A model generated the notes under the pieces. It was not told the DNA's origin. It was given only the letters and a program-made list of their open reading frames with translations, and ran no database searches. From contig CACLZW010000009.1 of assembly GCA_902611475.1 (NCBI GenBank), positions 1-53,036 on the forward strand: a DNA stretch of 53,036 nt, in the 5' to 3' direction. The position numbers and the translations under genes are program-made. This document shows positions 7,698 through 16,012 of the stretch, in pieces. How positions within the stretch are numbered: the stretch's first letter is position 1; every line of letters starts with the position of its first letter. The DNA is from an uncultured Alphaproteobacteria bacterium (lineage in GTDB: Bacteria > Pseudomonadota > Alphaproteobacteria > Rhodobacterales > Rhodobacteraceae).

Positions 7698-10012
7698 TCA
7701 TTATGCACCGCAGCTAAAATTTTTGAAGGTGTTGCGGGAGCATTTAATAAATCTGCATTTGATGTTTCGCTAGCCATTGAGACGGCATTTTTCAAAGCTA
7801 AAAAGTGAGAAATGGATAGTAATAAAGGGGGCTCACCGACAGCTTTAGATCTAAATATTGTCTTCTCTTCATTGGGAGTATTCTCTAATAGCTTAATATT
7901 AAATTCAGGTGGTACATCTCGGCTTCCAGGTATTTTATACGTTGAGGGGCCAAGAGTTAAAAGTTTGCCTTCTGGATTAAAATATAGTTCTTCACACGTT
8001 AGCCATCCTATACCCTGAATGAAACCTCCTTCTATCTGCCCTCTATCAATTAGGGGGTTGAGAGAGCTCCCACAGTCTTGAATGATGTCTGCCCTAAGTA
8101 TTCGACTTTCTCCTGTATCAATATCTATAATTGCTTCCGATACTGCCGCTCCCCATGTGAAATAAAAATAGGGGCTTCCCTTAAATTTTTCCTGATCCCA
8201 TGAGATTTTTGGTGTTTTATAAAAGCCCGTTGATGAAAGAGATATGCGATTTTCCCAGCAGGAAAACGCTAATTCCTTAAAGGTCATGCTTTTATTTCCG
8301 CTTAGTATCAGACCGTTCTTAAATTCAATAGAAGAGGGTGGCTTTTGAAAAACTTTGCTCGCGTGTTTAAGCATTCTCTGTTTAATAACAGTAGCTGCTT
8401 TCCACGCAGCCATACCATTAATATCGGAGCCAGACGATGCAGCTGTAGCTGAGGTGTTTGGGACCTCATCCGTATTTGTTCCAGAAATATGTACATAGTC
8501 GATAGGAATGTTGAAACATTCTGAGACAACCTGAGCCACCTTAATAAATAGGCCTTGTCCCATCTCCGTTCCACCATGATTGAGTCTCACCGAACCATCT
8601 GTGTATACATGGACTAGAGCACCTGCTTGATTTAAGGATACTTTATTAAAAGATATCCCAAACTTGGCAGGCATGAAGGCAATTCCTTTTCTGTAAGGCT
8701 GATTTTTATTAATTTGCGACGTGTTAAATTTTTCTACCAGAAGCTTTCTTTTTTCTAGACCTGCGAAAGTTTCCATCTCATTTATTATTTTTTCAATTTT
8801 AATATTTTTTACTATTTGCCCATAGGGTGTTTTAATTCCATTTTTAGGGGAATAATAATTTTCACGTCTAAGCGCATCTAAATCGATTCCTAGAAATCGA
8901 GAAACTCTTTCAAGAATAGTCTCAATTGCAAGCATTCCTTGAGGGCCACCAAAGCCTCTAAACGCCGTGTTAGAAACGGTGTTTGTTTTACATATATAGC
9001 CTCGTGCTGTAAAATCTTTAAAAGAGTAACAATTATCTAAATGGGTCAATGCCCTCGACATTACAGGAGCTGACAGATCGCAGACATTACCTGCATTGCT
9101 AAGCAATGTTATATCTAATCCCTTAATTTTTCCTCTTTTGTTGAAACCTACGTAGTATTTCACTTCAAAGTCATGACGTTTACCAGATGATGCCATGTCA
9201 TCTTTGCGATTAAGACGAAGCTTAACAGGCTTATCCAAAATGTATGCTCCTAGAGCTGCTATGGCGGCGTATATTGTTGACTGGCTTTCTTTACCTCCAA
9301 AGCCACCGCCAAGTCTCCTGACCTTACTAGAGATCTTGGCCGCTGGAATATTTAAAACGTTGGATACACCATGCTGGACTTCAGTTGGGTGTTGTGTGCT
9401 TGACCAGATTGTGAACTCAGAGTTTTCATGCGGAATGGCAAGCGCAATATGTGTCTCCAAATAAAAGTGATCTTGCCCTCCCATAGAAAATGAACCCTCA
9501 AGTTTATGGGGTGCCTGCCTAATCTGTTCGTTTGCCTTACCCCTCTCAAAGTGAATTGGTTTTAAAAAGAAGTTTTTTTTCTTGAATGCTAAATCCAAGT
9601 CTAATATCGGTATTTTATCTTTTTTATAGACAATCTTCACTTCATTTACTGCTGCCCTTGCTCTCTCCATTGATGAAGCAACAATGAGCCCGATAGGTTG
9701 GCCTACATAAGTCACCTCTTTTTCTGCAAAGATTGGCTCATCTGCAAAAATAGGCGCTATATCATTTCTACCAGGTATGTCTTTTGCTGTAATAACTGTA
9801 ATACTTGGATCAAATTTTTTTGCTTTTTCCGTCTCAATAGAAGTTATCGTACCAGATGGTATTTCTGAGAGGATAAGAGCTCCATGCAAGGTATTTTCTG
9901 ACAATGGAATATCATCTATGTACTCGGCTCTTCCCGTAAGTTGTCTAAAAGACGAGTCTTGGTAGTGCGACTTTCCAACTGAAATATTATTTTTGTTATC
10001 TAACGCCATCAA
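7685..10012 (-). CDS. xdhB: xanthine dehydrogenase, molybdopterin-binding subunit
   Basis: Large catalytic subunit of bacterial xanthine dehydrogenase, oxidising hypoxanthine and xanthine to urate. At 775 residues it has the family's usual length. Visible landmarks are LTGRAEYIDDIP at the N terminus, GGQDHFYLETHIALA, RLGGGFGGKES, TAFRGFGGPQG, TEMGQGLF and, near the C terminus, SKAVGEPPLLLS with the active-site Glu. It overlaps xdhA by 4 bases, so the two are translationally coupled. No xdhC (cofactor-insertion gene) follows; the operon ends against convergent allA. Confidence 0.95.
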   Translation of the reverse strand: MMALDNKNNISVGKSHYQDSSFRQLTGRAEYIDDIPLSENTLHGALILSEIPSGTITSIETEKAKKFDPSITVITAKDIPGRNDIAPIFADEPIFAEKEVTYVGQPIGLIVASSMERARAAVNEVKIVYKKDKIPILDLDLAFKKKNFFLKPIHFERGKANEQIRQAPHKLEGSFSMGGQDHFYLETHIALAIPHENSEFTIWSSTQHPTEVQHGVSNVLNIPAAKISSKVRRLGGGFGGKESQSTIYAAIAALGAYILDKPVKLRLNRKDDMASSGKRHDFEVKYYVGFNKRGKIKGLDITLLSNAGNVCDLSAPVMSRALTHLDNCYSFKDFTARGYICKTNTVSNTAFRGFGGPQGMLAIETILERVSRFLGIDLDALRRENYYSPKNGIKTPYGQIVKNIKIEKIINEMETFAGLEKRKLLVEKFNTSQINKNQPYRKGIAFMPAKFGISFNKVSLNQAGALVHVYTDGSVRLNHGGTEMGQGLFIKVAQVVSECFNIPIDYVHISGTNTDEVPNTSATAASSGSDINGMAAWKAATVIKQRMLKHASKVFQKPPSSIEFKNGLILSGNKSMTFKELAFSCWENRISLSSTGFYKTPKISWDQEKFKGSPYFYFTWGAAVSEAIIDIDTGESRILRADIIQDCGSSLNPLIDRGQIEGGFIQGIGWLTCEELYFNPEGKLLTLGPSTYKIPGSRDVPPEFNIKLLENTPNEEKTIFRSKAVGEPPLLLSISHFLALKNAVSMASETSNADLLNAPATPSKILAAVHNDHSM

Positions 10013-11427
10013 ATACTCATTATCGAATGTTGTTTCTCACCACTTATGGCGGATCTTTGCATTTTTTTTATCAATCCAACCATTGCAGCCGATCGATAAT
10101 TTGCTGTCCCTCTAAGATCACTTATTGGAGAAATATCATGACTTAAAGCAGTTATTAGAGAGTTTTGGTTAAAGCGTAGATTACTATCCTTTAATAATTT
10201 ACTCGTTTTATCTAATAACAAAGGAGTGGGTCCTACGCCCCCTGCAGATAAAATAATATTTTCTATAGTGTGGTTTTTATCCATCTTAAATTTGGCTGCC
10301 AGCGATAAAGTTGATATATCTTGATCATACCTTTTTGATAGCTTCCAAGAAAAAATTGAATCTTCTTTTTTTGTTTTTGGCACCTTAATCTTGTATATAA
10401 GCTCATTGCGCTTTAAAGCGTTTTTTCTATATCCCTTAAAAAAATCTTTAATCGGAATAGTTCTTTCTCCTTTTGGACCGAGTAGAGACAATTCAGCCTC
10501 CAATACGAAAAATAGGGGAGCTAGGTCACCAATAGGGCTCGATGTCCCAAGATTCCCTCCAACTGTTGCGGCTGTTCTAATCTGTGGAGAACCAAACCTA
10601 ATAATTGTATCCAGAAAGGGGGAGAAAAATTCACGGCATAACTCTTCGAATTTAGATAGTGTAACACAAGCTCCTATTTCAAATGATGAGGTCTTGGTCT
10701 TAATTGTAGACATTTCTTTAATATTATTCAGAAATAATATTTTCTGTTCTTTAAAATTGGAGGCTTCCGCTTCAAGGTTCCAGTCTGTACCTCCAGACAA
10801 AAGAGTATAATTTTTTTCTTTTGATATAAATTGAATTAGTTCCTTTTTAGAGTCTGGGTAGATGTAAGTTGTCTTTCCAAAAATTGCGGTCTTTAATTTT
10901 GAGCCTTTACTATTTATGGGCATTGGAAACTTTATTTTTTCTTCGAGAGATTGGATCCCACTCACAATTGGTCTATACCCTGTACAGCGACATAAGTTTC
11001 CGGATATAGAGTCATGGATAACGCTTTCAGAAGGGTTTTTATATTTTTCTTTTAATGCAAGAGCTGCCATTACAAAGCCAGGTGTGCAAAACCCACATTG
11101 CGACGCCGCCTTGGAATTTAGTGCTTCAATTAAAGGTTTGGCAGAGCTTAATTTGCTAGCACCTTCAATTGTTACTATATTCTTATCGAGTATTTGTCCC
11201 ACCTTTAAAATACAAGAGTTTACTGGTGCCAGGGATCCTTTTTCATCAAAAATCAATACAGAGCATGCACCACAGTCTCCCTCTGAGCACCCCTCTTTTG
11301 TCCCAGTAAATTTACAATTATGCCTCAAAAAATTTAGCAAGCTTATGTTGCTGTCGATATTACGTGCGTAAACTTTTTCAAAATTTACATAAAAGCTAGG
11401 CTCTGACTGTTTATTTTGCTTTTCCAT
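10009..11427 (-). CDS. xdhA: xanthine dehydrogenase small subunit (2Fe-2S and FAD domains)
   Basis: Electron-transfer subunit of XdhAB, 472 residues. The first [2Fe-2S] cluster ligands are Cys47, Cys52, Cys55 and Cys72 (EGCSEGDCGACSV region). The second cluster uses Cys111, Cys114, Cys146 and Cys148 (CGFCTPGF; GNLCRCTGYRP). The FAD-binding domain follows, with LLSGGTDWNLEAE and TAATVGGNLGTSSPIGDLAP. It is the first gene of the minus-strand xdhAB operon, divergent from yajQ across a 161-base gap. The products accept electrons from xanthine and pass them to NAD. Confidence 0.95.
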   Translation of the reverse strand: MEKQNKQSEPSFYVNFEKVYARNIDSNISLLNFLRHNCKFTGTKEGCSEGDCGACSVLIFDEKGSLAPVNSCILKVGQILDKNIVTIEGASKLSSAKPLIEALNSKAASQCGFCTPGFVMAALALKEKYKNPSESVIHDSISGNLCRCTGYRPIVSGIQSLEEKIKFPMPINSKGSKLKTAIFGKTTYIYPDSKKELIQFISKEKNYTLLSGGTDWNLEAEASNFKEQKILFLNNIKEMSTIKTKTSSFEIGACVTLSKFEELCREFFSPFLDTIIRFGSPQIRTAATVGGNLGTSSPIGDLAPLFFVLEAELSLLGPKGERTIPIKDFFKGYRKNALKRNELIYKIKVPKTKKEDSIFSWKLSKRYDQDISTLSLAAKFKMDKNHTIENIILSAGGVGPTPLLLDKTSKLLKDSNLRFNQNSLITALSHDISPISDLRGTANYRSAAMVGLIKKMQRSAISGEKQHSIMSI

Positions 11428-11588
11428 TATTATTATCCGGCTCTACTCGAAGTTTTTATCATACATCATTGTGAAACTTAAAAATATTGTAATTTTTTCT
11501 AAATATAAATATGAGTTAAATTTAGGGTTCATTTATTGTAAAATAACAACAAAGCAATTTATTTTATGGTCAAGGGAGTTGAGAGGAA

Positions 11589-12074
11589 ATGCCTAGTTTT
11601 GATATTGTTAGTAAATTGGATATGCAGGAAGTAGAGAATGCGATTTTTAATGCTAGTAAAGAGATCAACCAGCGATATGATTTTAAAGGTTCGAAGACCG
11701 ATATTGAGAGAAATGAGAACTCGTTAACTGTAGAAACAGAAGATGACTTGAAAGCAAAGCAAGTTAATGAACTTTTAATAGGCCATTTTGTTAAAAGAGG
11801 TATAGACCCCAAGGCCCTCAAAGTTAAATCAACGGAAAGCGCTTCAGGTAATCGAGTAAGGCAAAACTATGATTTGCTGGAGGGGATTGAACAAGACACA
11901 TCAAAGAAAATTATTTCTTCTGTCAAGCAGAGTAAGTTAAAAGTGCAGGTAAAAATACAAGGTAATGAGCTAAGGGTTTCAGGGCAAAAGAAAGATAGTC
12001 TTCAGGAAGTTATTTCGTTAGCAAAAAAGCTCGATTTACCTCTTCCTTTACAATTTATAAATTTTAGAGATTAG
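11589..12074 (+). CDS. yajQ: YajQ family nucleotide-binding protein
   Basis: Conserved 161-residue UPF0234/YajQ protein. It opens with MPSFDIVSKLDMQEVENAI and contains NQRYDFKGSKTDIE and the C-terminal VRVSGKKRDDLQ-like block (here LRVSGQKKDSLQEVI). Some family members bind cyclic di-GMP (Xanthomonas XC_3703), others have been linked to nucleic-acid binding; which applies here cannot be told. The start carries an AGGGAG/GAGAGG purine-rich leader. It is a single-gene unit, overlapping the convergent carboxypeptidase by 4 bases. Confidence 0.93.
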   Translation: MPSFDIVSKLDMQEVENAIFNASKEINQRYDFKGSKTDIERNENSLTVETEDDLKAKQVNELLIGHFVKRGIDPKALKVKSTESASGNRVRQNYDLLEGIEQDTSKKIISSVKQSKLKVQVKIQGNELRVSGQKKDSLQEVISLAKKLDLPLPLQFINFRD

Positions 12075-13543
12075 ATCTCGTATATATCAGAAAACTTTTC
12101 ATCTAAATAATTCAAAAAGGGCTCAGGCGTAAAAGCCTTTCCTGTAGCTTTTTTGATCAGGTCAGTAGGTTCGTATAGGCTTCCATGCTGATGTATGTTC
12201 TCTGCTAACCAAGTGGTTGCTAATGACACGTCACCTTTCTCAAATCCGTCTGCAAGACCAGGAATATCTTTTTGCATCTTTTCAAATAAACAACCGGCAT
12301 TTAAGTTACCTAAAGTGTAGGTTGGAAAATATCCAAATGCACCGATTGACCAATGAACGTCCTGGAGAATTCCATCAGAGACTTTTTCAACGTCACGGTC
12401 AAAATATTCCTTGAATCTTGCATTCCAGGCCTCGGGCAAATCCGGAACTTCCAAATTTTTTCCAATTACCTCCACTTCGAGCTCAAAGCGAAGCATAATA
12501 TGTAGATTGTAGTGAACTTCGTCTGCTTCAGTTCTAATAAAACCGGTTTCAACCTTATTAACCAAACGGTAGAATTCTTCCTCATCTCTAACACCAAATT
12601 CTCCAAAATAGCTTTTCATTTTCTTGAACAGCCACCGAGTGAATTGCCTAGATCTTCCTATTTGGTTCTCAAATATTCTAGACTGACTTTCGTGAATGCC
12701 TAAAGATACCCCGGAACCGAGAGGCGAGTGTAAAAAGTCTGAAGACACGTTTTGTTCATAGCAAGCGTGCCCCACTTCGTGAATAGTACTGTATAAACAG
12801 TTAAATGGGTCCTTATTATCGACTCGGGTAGTAATTCGTACATCATCCCCACCACCTGAACAAAAAGGATGCGCTACAGTATCAATCCTTCCTCTATCAA
12901 AGTCATAGAAGAATGTCTTCGCTATTTCATGGGCGAGTTTTAATTGTTTTTCAGTATTGAAGTCACCTTCTAATACGGGTGTGGAAAGTTTTGCTTCACT
13001 TATTCTCTGCCGCAAATCTAAAAGTCTTGGCTTCATTTCTTCAAAAATACTGGAGGTCTCTTTTTTTGTCATTCCAAATTCGTAATCATTTATTAACCCA
13101 TCGTATAAATCTCCAGTAGGAGATAGAAGGGATGCCTCTTCTCTCTTTAAATCAATTACCTTCTTTAAGTGAGGTGAAAACTCAGAAAAATCGTTATTTT
13201 GTCTAGCTTTTTGCCAGGCCATTTGAGCTAAGGATGTGGTTGCAGCCAAATCCGATGCGAGTTTGCTTGGTATAGCTTCTGCTCTGTCAAAGGCTCTCTT
13301 TATTAGTGTATAAGCTCTTTTTTGAAAGGGTGTTTTAGGTTCGGCTTCTTCCAATAACTTTTTAACTATTGGATTTTTCTTTCTATCGTGAATAACTTCT
13401 TCGAGTGCACCCATCTCCATCGCCCGAGAATTGCCACTCTTAGATGGCATCATTGTCTCCTGATCCCAGGCATTTCTACCCGCTACGGATTGAAGCAAAC
13501 CGGTCGTTTTATTGTAATTGATCAGCTGATTTATAGCGTTCAT
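12071..13543 (-). CDS. carboxypeptidase M32 (carboxypeptidase Taq family)
   Basis: Zinc metallocarboxypeptidase of family M32, cytosolic, 490 residues, the normal length. The metal motif His255-Glu-Val-Gly-His259 sits in STIHEVGHACYEQN, followed by the family signature GIHESQSRIFENQIG and further on DVHWSIGAFGYFPTYTLGN. It releases C-terminal residues from peptides and probably serves in peptide recycling. It is convergent with yajQ (4-base overlap) and 42 bases downstream of the MAPEG gene on the same strand. Confidence 0.95.
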   Translation of the reverse strand: MNAINQLINYNKTTGLLQSVAGRNAWDQETMMPSKSGNSRAMEMGALEEVIHDRKKNPIVKKLLEEAEPKTPFQKRAYTLIKRAFDRAEAIPSKLASDLAATTSLAQMAWQKARQNNDFSEFSPHLKKVIDLKREEASLLSPTGDLYDGLINDYEFGMTKKETSSIFEEMKPRLLDLRQRISEAKLSTPVLEGDFNTEKQLKLAHEIAKTFFYDFDRGRIDTVAHPFCSGGGDDVRITTRVDNKDPFNCLYSTIHEVGHACYEQNVSSDFLHSPLGSGVSLGIHESQSRIFENQIGRSRQFTRWLFKKMKSYFGEFGVRDEEEFYRLVNKVETGFIRTEADEVHYNLHIMLRFELEVEVIGKNLEVPDLPEAWNARFKEYFDRDVEKVSDGILQDVHWSIGAFGYFPTYTLGNLNAGCLFEKMQKDIPGLADGFEKGDVSLATTWLAENIHQHGSLYEPTDLIKKATGKAFTPEPFLNYLDEKFSDIYEI

Positions 13544-13585
13544 AAAGCTCTCTATTTTCTGATGAGATGGTTATTTTTTAAAAAG

Positions 13586-13978
13586 CTAGCTGATCGACAT
13601 TGCTGACCAATATAAATAGAGGATGCTTAATAAACTTGTAACCCAACCTGCAGATCTTAAGCCAATAATATTCAAACCATATGCAATAACATAAACGAGA
13701 CGAGCCCAAAAGAAAACTTGAATGGCTAACATAGTATTTGCACTACTTGTTTCGGTCATTGTAAGTGCTAGGATTGCTGGACCTATCATCGCGAGTGCTA
13801 TCACACAATTTAGAATAGCGCGCTCTAGTCGTCCGGTCATACCTGAAAAATTCACGCCCTCTCGACTACTAAACACGGGCATAATTCCAACGTTTGCCAA
13901 GCTGGTAAGCTGTTGGACAAGGGTAGTTGCTATGATTAGAAGTCCATATAGACAGATATAGTACAGTTCGACGCTCAT
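13586..13978 (-). CDS. MAPEG family membrane protein
   Basis: A 130-residue integral membrane protein with four predicted helices (about residues 5-25, 58-75, 80-100 and 105-125). The motif GRLERAILNCVIALAMIGPA matches the conserved helix-2 region of bacterial MAPEG proteins, a family of glutathione-dependent membrane enzymes. The substrate is unknown. It is divergent from the FMN-binding protein at 14058, and a strong dyad lies in the shared gap. Confidence 0.85.
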   Translation of the reverse strand: MSVELYYICLYGLLIIATTLVQQLTSLANVGIMPVFSSREGVNFSGMTGRLERAILNCVIALAMIGPAILALTMTETSSANTMLAIQVFFWARLVYVIAYGLNIIGLRSAGWVTSLLSILYLYWSAMSIS

Positions 13979-14008
13979 TTTTCATACCTCTTGCTTTTTG
14001 TGTTGCTT

Positions 14009-14043
14009 AGTTGAAAATAGTTTATTATGAAACTGTTTCAACT
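14009..14043. promoter_or_regulatory. Nested inverted repeat, candidate operator between divergent genes
   Basis: Outer arms AGTTGAAA (14009-14016) and TTTCAACT (14036-14043) are perfect 8-base complements. Inside them AGTTT (14019-14023) and AAACT (14030-14034) form a second 5-bp stem. An independent perfect palindrome TGAAAC-T-GTTTCA (14028-14040) overlaps the right half. It sits in the 79-base gap between the divergent MAPEG and FMN-binding genes, where a TetR-type repressor would control both. Binding is inferred; the symmetry is directly visible. Confidence 0.5.
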
Positions 14044-14057
14044 ACAAAAAATGCACG

Positions 14058-14663
14058 ATGGATGAAATTCAATTAAGAAATCTTTATGGTCCTGCTACTG
14101 AGAAAGCATCTGCGAAGATAATGAAGAGGTTGGATCCACATAGTGTCAGTTTCATAAATGCATCAAATTTTTTGGTCATGGGGACTTTTGACGGTGTCGA
14201 TATTGATCTCTCACCCAAGGGTGATCCTAAAGGTTTTGTTAAAGTTATATCTGATGATCGCATCGAAATAGCTGACAGACCTGGAAATAATAGGATTGAC
14301 GGGCTTCTAAATATTTCTAAAAACGCAACTGTATCCCTTATATTTTTCATTCCAAAGGTGACAGAAACACTTAGAGTTCAAGGGAAAGCCACGATATCAA
14401 ACGATCCAAAAGTTCTCGAAAAACATAAATTAAAATCCAATTTGCCAAAGACAGTTACAGTTATTAAACCGACAAAAGTATTTCTGCATTGTGGCAAAGC
14501 GCTACTTCGATCAAGTCTATGGAAGCCTGAAAGCTGGCCTGATACAAGACCCATACCCACGCTTTATGAAATGATTGAAGATCAGACAGGATTAAATTGT
14601 GAAATAAAAAAAGAAACTGACATTATAGAAATGTACGAACGTGAACTTTACGAAAATAAATAA
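14058..14663 (+). CDS. pyridoxamine 5'-phosphate oxidase-like FMN-binding protein
   Basis: A 201-residue split-barrel flavoprotein of the PPOX superfamily, close to the MSMEG_1061-type group. Seen are MGTFDGVDIDLSPKGDPKGFVKV (substrate/flavin-binding strand pair), DRPGNNRIDGLLNISKN, LIFFIPKVTETLRVQGKA and the C-terminal HCGKALLRSSLWKPESWP, all typical. The reaction is not known. The start lacks a clear ribosome-binding site and lies 14 bases beyond the dyad at 14009-14043. Its stop codon overlaps the start of a 52-residue ORF. Confidence 0.85.
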   Translation: MDEIQLRNLYGPATEKASAKIMKRLDPHSVSFINASNFLVMGTFDGVDIDLSPKGDPKGFVKVISDDRIEIADRPGNNRIDGLLNISKNATVSLIFFIPKVTETLRVQGKATISNDPKVLEKHKLKSNLPKTVTVIKPTKVFLHCGKALLRSSLWKPESWPDTRPIPTLYEMIEDQTGLNCEIKKETDIIEMYERELYENK

Positions 14664-14821
14664 TGAATGCAACTTTTATGAATTATTTTATAAAAACAAA
14701 ATGTGGATTGGAAAAGTACGATTTGCTCAAATCACGAAAAGGCGTCTACGCAAAAATTAGATTTTATTGGTTCGTCCTCTTCGCATCAATAAGAGACTTA
14801 GGCCATAAAAAAAGGATTTAA
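14663..14821 (+). CDS. possible small basic protein, 52 residues
   Basis: An ATG at 14663 overlaps the stop of the FMN-binding gene (TAATG). It opens a 52-codon frame that ends seven bases before the stop of the convergent DsbA-like gene. The product is basic, with a mildly hydrophobic aromatic stretch (IRFYWFVLFASIRDL) near the C terminus and a KKRI tail. I recognise no family. The one-base stop/start overlap suggests coupled translation, but a chance ORF cannot be excluded. Confidence 0.35.
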   Translation: MNATFMNYFIKTKCGLEKYDLLKSRKGVYAKIRFYWFVLFASIRDLGHKKRI

Positions 14822-14828
14822 AAAAAAC

Positions 14829-15467
14829 TTAATTTAAAGCTGAGTAATCTCCCGTAACCTTTGCACTAATAAGAGCTAATTTTTCACTTCCCCAAAATAT
14901 TTCTTCTTCAAAGACAAAGGTTGGCACCCCAAATATTCCCATAGATAGTGCGGTATCCATTAAAGAGGTCACACAGTTTTGATTGTTGCTCTTCCAAGAT
15001 ATGAAATCAGTGCTATCAAGTTGAAATTTGTCGATTAAAGTTAAAAGCACCTTTTCATTTTCTATGTCTAGCTCTCTCTTCCAAAACAATTGAAAAGACT
15101 CGCGCAAAAAAGGCAACAAAGTTTTTTCCGATTTTTCTTTGACCCATAAATGAGCCATAGAAAATAATGAGCTATCCCAAATTTTTTGAGTACCTAAAAT
15201 TGTTTTCCCTTGTAGATTAGCCATCCTTCTGCAATCCATGTAGGAATATTTAACTCTGCGCCACTGATGTGCTGTTCTATTTGAAGAGATTATCGTCCCT
15301 TCGTTATTGACCGTCGCACTTCCTAAATAGTCAGCAATATCCAGAGTGTATGGCAATAGATTCCACTGTAATCCCAGTTGATCAAACACTTTAATTGCAG
15401 GATCTAAAGCCAAGTAGGCGTAGGGACTTTTTATGTCAATGTAAAAGTCAATTGAATTATCAGACAT
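14829..15467 (-). CDS. DsbA-family / 2-hydroxychromene-2-carboxylate isomerase-like protein
   Basis: A 212-residue thioredoxin-fold protein. The start DFYIDIKSPYAYLALDPA matches the HCCA isomerase subgroup, which is kappa-GST related, has Ser-Pro in place of CxxC and uses glutathione. The C-terminal GIFGVPTFVFEEEIFWGSEKL holds the cis-proline loop (GVPT) and the typical end. It may isomerise an aromatic-degradation intermediate or act as a general glutathione-dependent enzyme; no aromatic pathway genes are near. No disulphide-active CxxC is present. Confidence 0.85.
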   Translation of the reverse strand: MSDNSIDFYIDIKSPYAYLALDPAIKVFDQLGLQWNLLPYTLDIADYLGSATVNNEGTIISSNRTAHQWRRVKYSYMDCRRMANLQGKTILGTQKIWDSSLFSMAHLWVKEKSEKTLLPFLRESFQLFWKRELDIENEKVLLTLIDKFQLDSTDFISWKSNNQNCVTSLMDTALSMGIFGVPTFVFEEEIFWGSEKLALISAKVTGDYSALN

Positions 15468-15531
15468 AAGTAACTCAACCTAAATGACTTTTTGGCGACA
15501 CCATTTAGATTTATTAAAAGCTATAAACCGC

Positions 15532-15897
15532 TTAATCGGTCTTAGCGTATGTTTGTGCTGCGGTTGAGTTAAATTCGAACGCTACTACTTCTTCGTCACC
15601 GACTACCCAACCATTATGACCGGGTTCAATAACATAAACGTCACCAGGCCCAAAAACCTTTTCTGTGCCGTCGTTATGCTTGGCAGCCATTTGACCAGAA
15701 ATCACTGTTCCAACGTGTTTTGCTTGACAGCTTTCTCCTCCAACCATTGGTTTGACACATGTTTCCCAACTCCAGCCTGGCTGAAGAACGAGCTTTGCAG
15801 CTGCTATTCCCCCAAGGTCACAGACAGATACCTTTGCCTTGTCAGGTGCTCTCACTTCATCTGGATTATCAAATGATTTTTTCATTACTGTACTCAT
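15532..15897 (-). CDS. small cupin-domain protein
   Basis: A single cupin of 121 residues. The cupin 1 segment carries PGWSWETCVKPMVGGESCQAKHVGTVISG; His is retained at AKHVG while other metal positions differ. Cupin 2 is GPGDVYVIEPGHNGWVVGDEEVVAFEF, with His in PGHNGW. Such proteins often bind a metal and a small ligand; no specific role can be given. It is divergent from the AlkB-like gene. Its leader is almost the same as that of the gene at 29355, so the two may be co-regulated. Confidence 0.85.
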   Translation of the reverse strand: MSTVMKKSFDNPDEVRAPDKAKVSVCDLGGIAAAKLVLQPGWSWETCVKPMVGGESCQAKHVGTVISGQMAAKHNDGTEKVFGPGDVYVIEPGHNGWVVGDEEVVAFEFNSTAAQTYAKTD

Positions 15898-15902
15898 CTT
15901 TG

Positions 15903-15919
15903 CTCCTTTTTTAGTTCAA
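15903..15919 (-). repeat. shared leader, copy 1 (upstream of cupin gene)
   Basis: Read on the minus strand this is TTGAAC-T-A6-GGAG, containing the ribosome-binding site of the cupin gene. The same string with one more A occurs before the gene at 29355 (29982-29999). Upstream, TATTAG here lies at nearly the same distance as TATAAT in the other copy. Confidence 0.6.
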
Positions 15920-16012
15920 TTGTAAAACTAATAGAAATTATTCTTAAATTGAAGTATAACTATTATCCTTGAAATTAACCAAATACTTTTTATCTCTAAA
16001 GGGGAGAGATGG

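Noticed and set aside
10391-11371. Long plus-strand frames opposite xdhA (139 and 151 codons).
   Set aside because: They lie fully inside xdhA on the other strand, lack recognisable domains and ribosome sites, and xdhA's cluster and FAD motifs are unambiguous.
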